Shown: piece after piece, positions 18,955 through 29,990 of the stretch | Numbering within the stretch: position 1 is the first letter of the stretch | How the letters are laid out: every line of letters begins with the position of its first letter | Assembly: GCA_019918135.1 (NCBI GenBank) | Contig: WBZZ01003940.1 | Coordinates: forward strand, 15,001 to 79,000 | Length of the DNA stretch: 64,000 nt | Direction: 5' to 3' | Origin: Paulinella micropora | Lineage: Eukaryota > Cercozoa > Imbricatea > Euglyphida > Paulinellidae | Notes under the pieces: model-generated | What the model was told of the DNA's origin: nothing | Databases searched by the model: none | The model's input: only the letters and a program-made list of their open reading frames with translations | Program-made: the position numbers and the translations under genes

Positions 18955-20474
18955 GAGGCATGCTGAGGGCTGCCAAGGCGCCGATATATGTAGCACACCG
19001 TGGTGGTGGTTACGGAGTTTTTGCTGATAAATATCTTCCTCCTTCATTCCAGCTTGGGCTACTTGAACCGGGAGGACAGTGTTTACATATTAAGGATCGT
19101 GCTGCATTTTCAGATCATTTTACAATGAAAATTGGGAGTTCCCTGCAAACAGGCATGCACCCAATCAAATTTCTCACCCAATCGAGCAGGAATGCTATGC
19201 GTCTGATCAACTCTTCAGCGCAAGGGTTCAACAAGCTGGACAAGGACATTTGCAGGCCAAACGTGAAGGTAAATTATGATGCAGTATAGGCTCAGTAGTT
19301 ACAATATTACATTCACGTCATATTATAACTTTGTTTTATATTCATTCATGAATGCATAATACACGCGTGCATAAATTGGATTATTGATGAATATTGTTGC
19401 AGGTCAGCAAGGGGACTCCGATAGTGACGGTTAGCACGGCTATAGCTAAAGATAAAGAGATTTTACTCCATTACATGCCTAATCCGGACCGAGACATTGC
19501 TACGCTACCATCCGATGCACACCCGGTCTGGTTGCAACAAGTGGCTATTGAAGGAGCTAAAATTCCAGTGTTTGTTTACGAGACTGACGTCGGTCCTCTG
19601 TGTTTTATAGTCCCTGAACAAGAACATCCGCTTCCCCTGGAGTCAATTTCGTTGCAGCATGAAGCAAAGATTGCGCTTCTAGGATCAGTTAGCAGTATTA
19701 GTTCTGATGAAACGCGAATGCTGTCAAAGTCATCATCTATTACAACCGAACAGAAAATCAAGCTTCTTAACAGCGTGTCTTCGATTTCGAATGGTGGAAA
19801 GACTTTTCTGCGCAGGGAGAGCTCCACCATCACAGTTATCACAGAAACATCAAGTAATAAAAAGGTAATAAGTAAATGAACTTGTTAATGACTATTAGTC
19901 TAAGCAGTTTCTCATTTATAGGTTGTTGGTCCTGACGTCGATGCTAACGTCGATCAGAGGGAGGAGCCACACAGTATTCCTCTCAAAAGGGAGATACTAG
20001 TGGCTGCGACAGCTCGAGACTATATGGTCCCACAGGCTCTTTGGTAGCACTATATTTTTGTTTTGCTTGCTTGCATCGCGGAAGTTGCTATAATGTCAAT
20101 CAATGCTTGTTTAGAACGTCGACGACGATATCTCAGATACTGATTCGAATTGCGGTCCTGAATCTATCGATCCTAGATGGCTTCCTCCTCTGGTCGACGT
20201 GGATAATGCGGAAAGATCAAATATTCTATACAACCTGGACGAGTTGATGGAATCTAATGAGCTGCTGTATAACATCATGAGATTGTCACCAGTTCCTTTA
20301 AGCCGACCACGCAAGAATCCTACACGTCCATACGCAATGAAAAGCCGCACCAAAGGGATCGTAAAATTTCGGAGACCGTACGCGCTTCAGAAACGGTTGG
20401 GGATGACCTTCGCCGACCTGAAGGGAAGTAAAGTCTGTGTGCTGTCAAAGGTGGAAGTGTTACGCGTTTATTGA
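18955..20474 (+). CDS. SET-domain-like protein, multi-exon
   Basis: Exons 18955-19268, 19403-19864, 19922 to about 20030, and 20115-20474. Introns 1 and 2 are clean, phase 0 and GT-AG, and the donor of the third exon is unclear. The first two exons give a SET-like order. GGGYGVFADKYLPP is the Gly-x-Gly-x-(F/Y) start, RNAMRLINSS stands at the place of RFxNHSC, NVKV follows, and AIAKDKEILLHYMPN matches the usual GEEL(x)xxY end. SET proteins methylate lysines, often in histones. The His-Ser-Cys part of the central motif is not conserved, so activity is doubtful. Downstream exons are Ser-rich, then globular (LYNLDELMESNELLYNIMRL). The start lies further upstream. Confidence 0.55.
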
Positions 20475-20935
20475 CACACGTGATGTTCTACATGCGCGAG
20501 CGAAGAATGCTTCATCCTCCCTCAGCGAGCTTTACACTTTGACAGCTTCCCAGCTTGAAACTTTTCAAACGAGAAATGGATCGTTTCAATATATGTACCA
20601 GACGGAGCCGGTCTGCAGAGCAGCTTGGCAGCGCATCCACGCACAGCGGACACCTGCGTAAGCAAGGCAGGTTCCATCCCAGTCGCCCCACTACAGAAAA
20701 CAGCCCTTTTTGAGAACAAGGTGATTAAAATTAAAGCCAGGGCAAAACAACAAACAGCACCTCAACGGTCTTTGCTCGGTCGTGATGTTCGACTAGCCCC
20801 AGGAACGGTGGCCGGTTCCGATATTAATGACCCGAATATACCGCATATTGACCACGCCTTCCCCCACACACAGACAACATGTATACTGCATCACCATTCA
20901 CAGCACAGAATCCTGTAGTGCTCCCGGGCCCACGG
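20475..20935 (+). other. Probable coding segment, exon limits unclear
   Basis: Protein-like sequence continues in more than one frame: CCQRWKCYAFIDTRDVLHAR, with a Cys-rich start and helical follow-up, then NKVIKIKARAKQQTAPQRSL. The region follows the SET-like exons with no clear gap. It is likely part of the same gene or of a transposon-derived protein. No splice model could be fixed by eye. Confidence 0.35.
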
Positions 20936-21330
20936 GATGGCCGGCGGTAGTTAGCCAGATGGGCCTAACACTCTTGGTGGACCCGGACAAGCTTGGCGAT
21001 GCACAACGCCGGATGGCACGCAGGTATGCTGAGATGGAACTGCAACAAGCCCTCATGTCGACAGCCGAACCCCAGGACCTCCCTGCAGCGGAGGCAAGGG
21101 ACATGAGCTACACCCGTCTATTTTGGCGGGAGCTCAACGCCCACCTGGACACCGGTAACGATAGCATGGCACAAATCACCTTCGCGGGTAAAAGATTCAT
21201 AGATAAATTCGGAAAGTTATTCGATCTCACGCGCGAAGGGAAGCTCGGATATATCCGGGGTGCTAACGACGGAAGAAGTGCGATCATTGATCGTATTCCG
21301 TTGACGGTGGAATTCCCGACTGAATGCAAT
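20936..21330 (+). CDS. Globular exon, family unknown
   Basis: Opens after CTGTAG at 20935 and gives about 130 residues of ordinary protein (LTLLVDPDKLGDAQRRMARR; SYTRLFWRELNAHLDTG; AGKRFIDKFGKLFDLTREGK). It then runs into CATG/ACAT microsatellite around 21340, where an exon end is expected. Same strand and close to the SET-like exons. Function unknown. Confidence 0.5.
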
Positions 21331-21443
21331 CCAATGCAATCCATTGATGCATGCATGCAAGAATGCCTGCATGCAAGACGTACAGACATACAGACAGACA
21401 GACAGACATACATGCATACATGCATGCTTACATGCTTACATGC

Positions 21444-21474
<31 letters not shown>

Positions 21475-21722
21475 CAAATATGCATGCATGCATGCACACA
21501 CATACCCTTCCTCTTATTACATCTTCTTCATTCCTCCTTTTTCTTCTCATGATCACTTGTCAGGTACCCCCTGGATTTTGTGCTGGTGCTGTATTGCTTC
21601 GTCTTCGCCTTCTTCGTCGTCGCACTCACCGCATACCACGTCTATCTGGTCCTCCTCCTCCTTCTCCTCCTTCTTCTTCTTCTTCTTCTTCTTCTTCTTC
21701 TTCTTCTTCTTCTTCTTCTTCT

Positions 21723-21757
<35 letters not shown>

Positions 21758-21960
21758 TTCTTCTTCTCATGTGATTTATGTGTGCACGTATGTATGTATG
21801 TCTTTGTGTATGTACGTAAGTATATATGTACTTATGTAAATATATACCTATGCATACATGAATTTACAATGTATGTGTATGCATGCATACATGCATGTAT
21901 GTTTGTATATGTAATCTATGTACATATTTATATACGTACGTATGTGTGTGACTGTGTGCA
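21331..21960. repeat. CATG, ACAT and TTC microsatellite block
   Basis: Tetranucleotide tracts of ACAT/GCAT (21340-21500 and 21780-21960) and a TTC tract (21655-21768) with unique sequence between. It is probably intronic, and TTC tracts again precede possible acceptors. Apparent open frames here are microsatellite translations. Confidence 0.75.
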
Positions 21961-21961
21961 G

Positions 21962-22156
21962 GTCATGACGGGTCAAACAACTCACGAGCAGCTGCGCAAA
22001 ACGTTCCCCATGGGCAATCCGCACCACAAAGGCAAGAAGCAAGCAAACAAAGAGCAAAAAAGCAGAAAACGAAACATAAAGAACAAAAAAACAAAACAAA
22101 CAAAAAACAAAACACACACATACACACACACAAGCAAACAATCAACCAAGGAATAG
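21962..22156 (+). other. Candidate exon, Lys/Asn-rich
   Basis: After a TGTGCAG acceptor it reads VMTGQTTHEQLRKTFPMGNP, then becomes Lys/Asn-rich and finally simple sequence (CAACAA, TCC and CAT repeats to 22345). Likely an exon of the plus-strand gene, with unclear 3' limit. Confidence 0.35.
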
Positions 22157-22210
22157 CAACAACAACGGCGACAACGACGACAAAAACAACAACAACGACC
22201 ACGATGGTCG

Positions 22211-22243
<33 letters not shown>

Positions 22244-22359
22244 CAACAACAACCTCATCCTCATCCTCATCCTCATCTCCTCTTCCTCCTCCTCCTCCTC
22301 CTCGTCATCATCATCATCATCATCATCAATAACAACAAAACAACAACAACAGCAACAAC

Positions 22360-22360
<1 letters not shown>

Positions 22361-22430
<70 letters not shown>
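22361..22430. repeat. (ATT)n array opening the right-hand SINE cluster
   Basis: A 70-bp pure ATT run. It is the first of a series of ATT arrays up to 25540 that separate same-orientation elements (others at 22480-22583, 22825-22909, 23474-23524, 23790-23852, 24471-24543, 24810-24867 and 25464-25540). Confidence 0.95.
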
Positions 22431-22479
22431 GGAGGCACATGTCCAGGATCTGGATCTGATGCTATAGTCTGAGGAAGCC
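22431..22479 (+). mobile_element. 3'-end fragment of the LINE
   Basis: A 49-bp copy matching the last codons and 3' UTR of the LINE at 9834 (GGAGGCACATGTCCAGGATC ... GAGGAAGCC), followed by (TAT)n. Strongly 5'-truncated insertion. Confidence 0.85.
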
Positions 22480-22583
<104 letters not shown>

Positions 22584-22824
22584 GTGGCACCGCGATAGCC
22601 CAGTGGTTAAGGTCTACCATCTGGGACCTGTCGCCAGTTCGATTCCTGTCGGGGCCAGTATTTTCAAAGGATATTTTCTTTGAAAATAATGGTCTATCTG
22701 GAAGGCTTGGAGCTGCCTTGCGGGGGTGTCAGTAGAGCCTATCGTAAAATCTTCGTACTCCCCTCGCGGGTGAGACGATGGAGGCACATGTGCAGAAATG
22801 CATTCGCCATTGACTGAGAAGCAC
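22584..22824 (+). mobile_element. SINE family A2, diverged subfamily
   Basis: Head GGCACCGCGATAGCCCAGTG with B box AGTTCGATTCCTG, a different middle (CAAAGGATATTTTCTTTG is a small palindrome) and the common body and tail. Its head pairs better as a tRNA acceptor stem than family A. The tandem duplication junction at 35916 cuts into a copy of this element. Confidence 0.8.
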
Positions 22825-22910
<86 letters not shown>

Positions 22911-22911
<1 letters not shown>

Positions 22912-23176
22912 GACACCGTGATAGCCCAGTGGTCAAGTTCTACCATTTGGGCCCTGTCGCCAGTTCGATTCCCGTCGGTGCCACCAGTATTTTCATTGAA
23001 CATACGGATCCGTCTGGACCAGTGTTTTCATTGAACATACCGGTCCGTCTGGAAGTGTTGGAACTGTCCTTGCGGGGGTGTCATTAGAGCCTATCGTCAA
23101 TTCTTCGTACTCCCCTCACGGGTGAGACGATGGAGGCGCATGTGCAGAAATGCATCAGCCATTGACAGAGAAGCAC
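22911..23176 (+). mobile_element. SINE family A, two internal units
   Basis: Complete head, two roughly 37-bp internal units, body and tail, with ATT arrays on both sides. Confidence 0.85.
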
Positions 23177-23207
23177 TATTATTATTATAATTATTATTAT
23201 TATTATT

Positions 23208-23473
23208 GGACACCGTGATAGCCCAGTGGTCAAGTTCTACCATCTGGGCCCTGTCGCCAGTTCGATTCCCGTCGGTGCCACCAGTATTTTCATTGAACAT
23301 ACCGATCCGTCTGGACCAGTATTTTCATTGAACATACCGGCCCGTCTGGAAGTGTTGGAACTGCCCTTGCGGGGGTGTCATTAGAGCTTATCGTCAATTC
23401 TTCGTACTCCCCTCACGGGTGAGACGATGGAGGCGCATGTGCAGAAATGCATCAGCCATTGACAGAGAAGCAC
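23208..23473 (+). mobile_element. SINE family A, two internal units
   Basis: Complete copy. The preceding ATT array is short (about 30 bp) and contains one ATAATT interruption. Confidence 0.85.
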
Positions 23474-23524
<51 letters not shown>

Positions 23525-23789
23525 GGACACCGTGATAGCCCAGTGGTCAAGTTCTACCATGTGGGCCCTGTCGCCAGTTCGATTCCCGTCGGTGCCACCA
23601 GTATTTTCATTGAACATACCGGTCTATTTCTGGACCAGTATTTTCATTGAACATACCGGCCCGTCTGGAAGTGTTGGAACTGCCCTTGCGGGGGTGTCAT
23701 TAGAGCTTATCGTCAATTCTTCGTACTCCCCTCACGGGTGAGACGATGGAGGCGCATGTGCAGAAATGCATCAGCCATTGACAGAGCAC
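23525..23789 (+). mobile_element. SINE family A, two internal units
   Basis: Complete copy with the variant CGGTCTATTTCTGGA between the units, as in 7361-7630. It lacks two bases in the terminal GAGAAGCAC motif. Confidence 0.85.
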
Positions 23790-23852
<63 letters not shown>

Positions 23853-24468
23853 GGAGGGGTGCACAGTATGGCACCCCACGGGAAGAGGAGGTGGTTGGGC
23901 CTCTTCCCACTGGTTTCGAGGCTAAGTCGTTGTGTTGGCTCCGAGGCTATGTTGTTGTGTTGGTTCCGAGGCTATGTTGATGTGTTGGTTCCGAGGCTCT
24001 GTTGTTGTGTGGGTTCCGAGGCTATGTCGATGTGGGTTCCGAGGCTATGTTGTTGTGTTGGTTCCGAGGCTATGTCGTTGTGTTGTTTTTTATAAGACAT
24101 ACACCACGTGGGATCAAAGGGGTATTTACATTCCGCGATCTAGGGTGGTGACGGGTTTCGAGGCGTCCCAGGTACTTACCACAAAATGTCCTCATGCGCT
24201 GGCAGACCGCATGAAATGTCTGCTACCCCTGTGAGTACCTCCATGCGGGACCTACCCAGTCTCGTGGAGCTCTCACGCGGGGAAGATCAATCATTTGTAG
24301 TTGATTTCCTGCAAGGTACCCGACACTGTGCGGGTAGTAGGGACTTTTGGGGCCTTCTGTGCAGGATGGTTAGAGTCACTCTTCCCTCCCCAACATACTC
24401 ACTGTAGTCCCTGTTGGGTCGAGGGATGGAGGCGCATGGCCCTCGGGCTCAGCCATGACAGATCAATA

Positions 24469-24470
<2 letters not shown>
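23853..24470 (+). mobile_element. Family E element with internal minisatellite, (TAT)n-tailed
   Basis: A 618-bp non-coding unit. It starts GGAGGGGTGCACAGTATGGC and contains about seven copies of a 20-26 bp unit around GTTCCGAGGCTATGTTG (23940-24090). It ends with the tail GGATGGAGGCGCATGGCC ... ATGACAGATCAATA followed by (TAT)n. The second copy at 37924-38541 is nearly identical. Whether it is a SINE or a LINE 3' end is unknown. Confidence 0.7.
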
Positions 24471-24541
<71 letters not shown>

Positions 24542-24543
24542 TT

Positions 24544-24809
24544 GGACACCGTGATAGCCCAGTGGTCAAGTTCTACCATCTGGGCCCTGTCGCCAGTTCG
24601 ATTCCCGTCGGTGCCACCAGTATTTTCATTGAACATACCGCTCCGTCTGGACCAGTATTTTCATTGAACATACCGGTCCGTCTGGAAGTGTTGGAACTGC
24701 CCTTGCGGGGGTGTCATTAGAGCTTATCGTCAATTCTTCGTACTCCCCTCACGGGTGAGACGATGGAGGCGCATGTGCAGAAATGCATCAGCCATTGACA
24801 GAGAAGCAC
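24544..24809 (+). mobile_element. SINE family A, two internal units
   Basis: Complete copy between ATT arrays, directly after the tail of the family E element. Confidence 0.85.
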
Positions 24810-24867
<58 letters not shown>

Positions 24868-25459
24868 GAGCTCCATCGGTGGCCCCTATAATCAGTCGAC
24901 AGACTGACTAGGTGGGGATGGAGCACCTCGAACAAGGGCATGGAGGCTCATTTCCGGAAACGGATCGTGCCATCAGCTGCATCAGTATGCCTTAGAGGAA
25001 GTATATCTTTCTTCTCGGAGTGTTGACTGCGATATATTTGAGGGTAACACCTGATGATAAAAACTTAGTCACGCTTGTTTATCAGAGCTCCAGCCCAATG
25101 GCCTTACGGCGTTAAACTGTGATGCCAACTCAAAACCATTTGGTGGTAGATGCTGGGGAGGAGGGTCGTTGGGCGCCTGTCGAAGATCTTAAACTCCGCT
25201 ATGCCGGTTGGGTTTTGAGGTAGTTCTAGCAACCATGCTTGGTGTACGCACTTGCACATGCGGCAACGTTTTGCAAGAGGTTGTTGGGACTGCGGAATAA
25301 CCTCGGCTTAGTGTAGTCTTGCCCTCAGGAGCTCCATCGGTGGCCCCTATAATCAGTCGAGAGACTGACTAGGTGGGGATGGAGCACCTCGAACAAGGGC
25401 ATGGAGGCTCATGTCCTGAAACGGATCGTGCCATCAGCTGCATCAGTATGCCTTAGAGG

Positions 25460-25463
<4 letters not shown>
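24868..25463 (+). mobile_element. Family C element as a direct dimer
   Basis: A 5'-truncated unit (24868 to about 25006) is joined without microsatellite to a longer unit (about 25007-25463), ending in (ATT)n. Tail CATGGAGGCTCATGTCC ... GCATCAGTATGCC. Related to family D (same order of blocks, roughly 80 percent alike by eye) and with the same dimer layout. Confidence 0.7.
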
Positions 25464-25552
<89 letters not shown>

Positions 25553-25600
25553 TACAATTACTATTTTTATTTTCATGATTGTTGTTGTTATTTTCTGCAG

Positions 25601-25765
25601 GGTGTGTTCGCAACTGCATATTGCTTTTCTGCACTCCCCCCTTGGAAAGGTTTTATGTATTGAATGCTTGTATGTCAAGCATCTTGCTTCTCCCCGTTGT
25701 GTATGCATGTGTGTGTGTGTGTCTGAGTATATATGTGAGTGTGTGTGTGTTGTGTGTGTGTGTGC

Positions 25766-25812
<47 letters not shown>

Positions 25813-26713
25813 GCATGTGCGTGTGTGCGCCAACCTGTGTTCATCCACGCGTGTATGTTGTGTGTGTGTGTGTGTATGTGACGTTCCTGGTTGTTTGTGC
25901 GAATGTATGTGTGACTGTGAGTGTGTATGTCTGCTTCGTCTGAGAACCTTGTTTCCCACCTTCCTCTCTCTCTCTCTCCCTCTCTCTCTCTCTCGCGCGC
26001 GCGCGCGCTTTGTCACTGACATACGTGGTAATATGGTCTCTGTGCGTATGTATTTTTACTTATTTTCTTAGGCACCTCAATCCCAAGGATGCCGATCAAC
26101 CGTTAGTGGTAATACATATACATGTGCATATATATACATGTATATACATATATACACGGGAGTTGGTAGGTAGGCAGGTAGGTAAGTAGTACTTTGAGTA
26201 CGTAGGTGGATAGCTAAGTAGATAGGTAGGTAGCGTGAAAGTGGGGGTGGCACGTAGGAAGGTATCTAAGAAGGTAGGTAGGTAGGTAGGTGGGCAGTAA
26301 ATAGGAGGTAATGGCCGCTAGGCAGCCATCCCGGTAGATAGTAGACAGATAGGTAGGTGGCTGGGTAGCTAGGTAAGTAGTTAGCAAGAAGGTAGGTAAT
26401 GGTAAGCAGGTAAGCGAGTAGGTAAGCAAGTAGGTTTGTAGGTATGTAGGCACGTAGATAAGTAGCGGTGGTAGGTTGGCAGGTAAGAAGGTAGGTAGCG
26501 AGGAAGGTACACCTGATTCGGTAAGTGGTTACGTGGGTATCCGGGAGGAGGCAGATAAGGACGCAGGATAGGGGGTTGGTGCTAAGGTAGGTACGTGTGC
26601 CGCATGCACATGTGTTACAGGTTCCCCAGTCGCTGCCGATCCACTTTGTCAGCGGTCGCCCTTCTTCTCTTTTTCTTCCTCTTGCCGCATGTGTGATGTT
26701 TTGTCCGACATGA
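25601..26713 (+). CDS. Three-exon 3' part of an unknown host gene (copy 1)
   Basis: Exons 25601-25649, 26072-26108 and 26621-26713 join in consistent phase at GT-AG sites, giving CVRNCILLFCTPPLERHLNP, then KDADQPLVVPQSLPIHFVSG, ending FCPT at a stop. The introns hold GT/GA (25700-26010) and GGTA (26160-26600) microsatellites. It may be the continuation of the plus-strand gene starting near 18955, with the SINE array in an intron. No family recognised, and small exons make this model tentative. Confidence 0.4.
25697..26010. repeat. (GT)n, (GA)n and (TC)n/(CG)n microsatellites
   Basis: Intronic dinucleotide tracts: TGTG (25700-25775), GA (25777-25810), TC and CG (25960-26010). The same block recurs with different lengths at 40480-40770. 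Confidence 0.85.
26155..26600. repeat. Degenerate GGTA tetranucleotide block
   Basis: About 440 bp of GGTAGGTA-like sequence with many substitutions, intronic in the model above. Second copy at 40915-41360. Confidence 0.8.
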
Positions 26714-26816
26714 CTCAGCTCATGCTAATGTGTGATGTGTTTGTCCTGCTGCGGAAGAGCGGCTCGGATCCTGCCGCATATCTGGTGTATATCTGGTGTG
26801 TTTTGTGTGTTCTCAG

Positions 26817-27331
26817 CCAGAGAAATGACTCAGATCATGGAGGAGCGTGCCAAATCCAAACGCGCTCCGCCGGGCGATGCATCCGGCCGATCCCCGTCGG
26901 CCAGAAGTGCTTCCCAGGCCACTCCTTCCAGCAGCCCCTCTCTGCAGGGTGCTAGTGCCCCGGCGGCACCCGCTGCCACCAGTTACCAACCTTTACCGGC
27001 CAACCCATCCCCGCAATGTGCCCCCGACGCCGCCCCGCGTGACCAAGACTTCATGTTCGACGCCTCAGTGTCGCAGCAATCCCGTCCCAGTCGGTCGCTG
27101 TCGCAACAGGCGTCAGTTCAGGTGCAACCCGCCACCCCAAACACTGCCCGGGTCACGCCCGCGCCGCTCACGCCGACCGGAGCTTCCGGGGCTTCCAAGG
27201 AGACCCCACTGGTATCTTCCCCCACCCCCAAGTCCGCCAGCAAGGCCGCGATCAAACCCAATGACTCCGACTCGACTATTGTGCTTCACCAGAGTGTAGA
27301 GACACGGGCAGCCAAGGAGACTCCTAGTTGA
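26817..27331 (+). CDS. Disordered Pro/Ser/Ala-rich protein, last exon (copy 1)
   Basis: After a TTCTCAG acceptor at 26816 the frame reads REMTQIMEERAKSKRAPPGD and stays open for about 170 residues rich in Pro, Ser, Ala and Gln. It ends HQSVETRAAKETPS and a stop. An ATG at 26825 could also be a start. High GC and sustained open frame support coding. No domain is seen, and it is probably intrinsically disordered. Copy 2 (41577-42091) keeps the frame with two or three amino-acid differences, which mildly supports selection or recency. Confidence 0.5.
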
Positions 27332-27595
27332 CATTGTGTTGTACAAGTGGTCTGGACGCACCCAACGCAAATGCAGTCGACCATCGCACTGCATCAGCGA
27401 GGTTGCCATACAGCGACTCCACTGACTCAATCATGGTGCAGCACTAGGGATGTGGAGCCCACGAACTCGGCGATTGAGCAACACGGCGGACGCAAAGCGA
27501 CTGCACACCATGCGTAGCACCCCGCGCCTCGTGCGTGCTTGCGCGCTTGTGATTGTGCTCAGATTCCCTCGAGCGGTGGCTTGACGTATCATCAC
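27332..27595. other. 3' flank of the host exon, no gene seen
   Basis: GC-rich sequence falling to AT-rich. No ORF with protein-like composition and no repeat recognised. Confidence 0.4.
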
Positions 27596-27599
27596 ATCA

Positions 27600-29292
27600 G
27601 AATGTTAGAATGTTGCAGCTGTCGCTTACTAGTAGTGACTCGTGCCAGGTATCAGATTTTAATAAAAGCAGTTGCTTTTGTCGGTTATATGTTAGACTAC
27701 TGTTATTAATAAAGTAATCTATGATGGCAACTACACTCTCAACATACAATAACAACTTTAATGAGAAAAGACGCCAACAAACGCGCCACGTAACTTGACT
27801 GGCCGGATCATAAGCAATAGCTCTAACGACACCGTTACTCCGATACGGCCGGTCCATAACTATTAATTAATTATTATTAGTTCCAACACTCCCCCTGGAA
27901 CAAAGTAAATTAATATAAGTTACTGCCGTTCCTAATTAAGTTACGTCTCCTATTACTATTTTGTGAAACATTAGAAAACACAAACTCAAAACATATTATC
28001 TCACCCTCACTCTCTCCGAGAAGTATTGTTGGGGTTGGCTACCCTCCTATCCACAGCGAGTACGTATCAGCTAGAGTACGTACAAGGCACCAGACCTGTG
28101 CTATATTCGGGCCTACCCAACGAGAAGAAGATTAACGCCCTACTCTCCCTACCTCGCAAATGAATAAGAGAAATATGTGAGAATTACATCATCTACATAT
28201 GGATCATGTAAGAATACAGAGTTATGATAATACTTGAACTTCAGAAGAAGTAATAACATAAATATGTGATAAATATATGAAAAATATATATGTATATATA
28301 TAATATATATCCACATATGATCATAACATGAAAACTAAAGTTTGGAAGCGCTTCCCGTAAGGGGATATATAAAAGTAACAAGAATAATATAATATATATG
28401 AACAAAGACATTATATCTGTAATTATCGGCCTGTCTGGTATATCCGGCTGGTCTGACGTACTTCCGTGATGTTCCACACTGTGTGACTCCCGTGTGGCAC
28501 GTTCACCGACCAGCCGGACTCCATGTCGGCTTCTTATAGATTTTTATGTATATAGTGTGATTACAAAAGATTTACAACGTTTAAGCAATACAATCGATAA
28601 GGTAGTGCGTGTTTCCGAGCTTACACTAACACGGAAACACGCACGTACTTAGCAAGTTTTCGGGGCCCGACTCGAACTTCGCTGCGGCGCTTCTCATCCT
28701 CCCCCTCAACTTTGTAGAATTATGCGACTGAATGATTATTACGACTTAACAAATGGAGGGGGGAGGGAAGAGAAAGGTGGAAGTCCAGATATCTTCCATC
28801 TCGAATCACTACCGCGCGTCAAACTATTCTAGGTTGACGCTCGGCAGCTTTTCAACCGCTCTGGTAACATGGGTCCACCCGCTCAAATCACCTATATCAC
28901 TCCCCTCGATATACAGTATGCGAGAAATATAATATACGAGCATTAATACAATCCGCTTCCGAGAATATAATTATAGACGATCATAGCGTGAATATTTATG
29001 CGGGAAATACCCGGTACTTACAACGCGACTTTAACACCAAACTTTGCGAGAAATTCTTTCACCAACTTCACCGAGATTTGGTCAGGCAGGTAATTGAATT
29101 TTTCGTACGTGAAATTTATTTTGGTAAATAAATCCACGATGTTTTCCTCCGTCGGTACCCGGAACAATTTGACAACTCCCTCCTTAACCAACTTTTCGAG
29201 CAGGTGGTACCTGACATCGATATGTTTGGTTCGGGACTCCCCTAAACCCCTTTCTGAGAGGATGATAGTCCCCTCATTGTCTTCGAACAAGG
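27600..29292 (-). mobile_element. Ty1/copia fossil A (copy 1)
   Basis: 3' part of a copia-type LTR element. The C-terminal RNase H segment is at 29290-29018 (MFEDNEGTIILSERG, SRTKHIDVRYHLLEKLV). About 1.1 kb of non-coding internal sequence follows, then a polypurine tract CAGGGGGAG and an LTR start TGTTGGAACT near 27887, running left to about 27600. The element is incomplete and is interrupted on its upstream side by the Ty3 LTR at 29293. Confidence 0.75.
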
Positions 29293-29990
29293 TGTATTAA
29301 GACCGGAGGTCTTACCCTTACGAGCTCAATCATAAAAAGGAATTTAATAATAACGTTGAACACAACTGGTTCAGTTCTAACGACCACTTCTATGTAAGAA
29401 AGGGTTGTCAGGAATGAACCCAAACAACAAGCCAGAGGGAAAACACCGGTCAAACCGGAGTGTCCCTTTGACTGGTTCCCTGACATGATGCGTTACGTCC
29501 GTAACCTGCACAAATGCCAAAACACACCACAAACCACAACCCATAAGTGCGTTTTCCCTTATTTAGCCATAAATTCCCAGTCACGGGAAAAAAGGCCAAA
29601 TTTCACGGTTTTTCCGTGACCTTTTTCCAAAACTTCAAACGGTTACTACATGTACTGTAGAAGGATCGGGTCAACGCTATTAATGTGGGAGATTATTCCA
29701 TATGGATGCTACACAACTGTGTATTCTGCATCCTAATAACCCTCTCCACGCCGGTAAACGGTTAAGTGTAAAATGCAGGTTTTAAGGTCCTATGGGGGTC
29801 CAAGCTTCCTAGCTTTTCCTCCATATTCCTTATCCTACTACAACATTAAAACCGGATATATTAATCAGAACCGGAAATGTAATAAGAATTCATCTTAAAT
29901 TACATTTAATAACAAGAAAATTCTTCCAAGAGTAAATTCCCGTAAAGCCCCAATAGCGTATAAACGATGTAGTATACCGTGGGTGTTACA
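29293..29990 (-). mobile_element. Ty3-type LTR (copy 1)
   Basis: A 698-bp block that begins TGTATTAAGACC and ends GGGTGTTACA, so TG...CA on either strand. On the minus strand it is preceded by a purine-rich tract (GGAGGGGGAAGGGG). It belongs to the Ty3 fossil to its right and has been inserted into copia fossil A. Confidence 0.7.

Noticed and set aside
22911-22985. tRNA genes in the repeat clusters
   Set aside because: The tRNA-like heads are degenerate, occur in many near-identical copies and are attached to SINE bodies and tails.
25653-26022. Thr/His- and Ser/Leu-rich frames over the GT/GA/TC tracts
   Set aside because: Microsatellite translations inside a likely intron.
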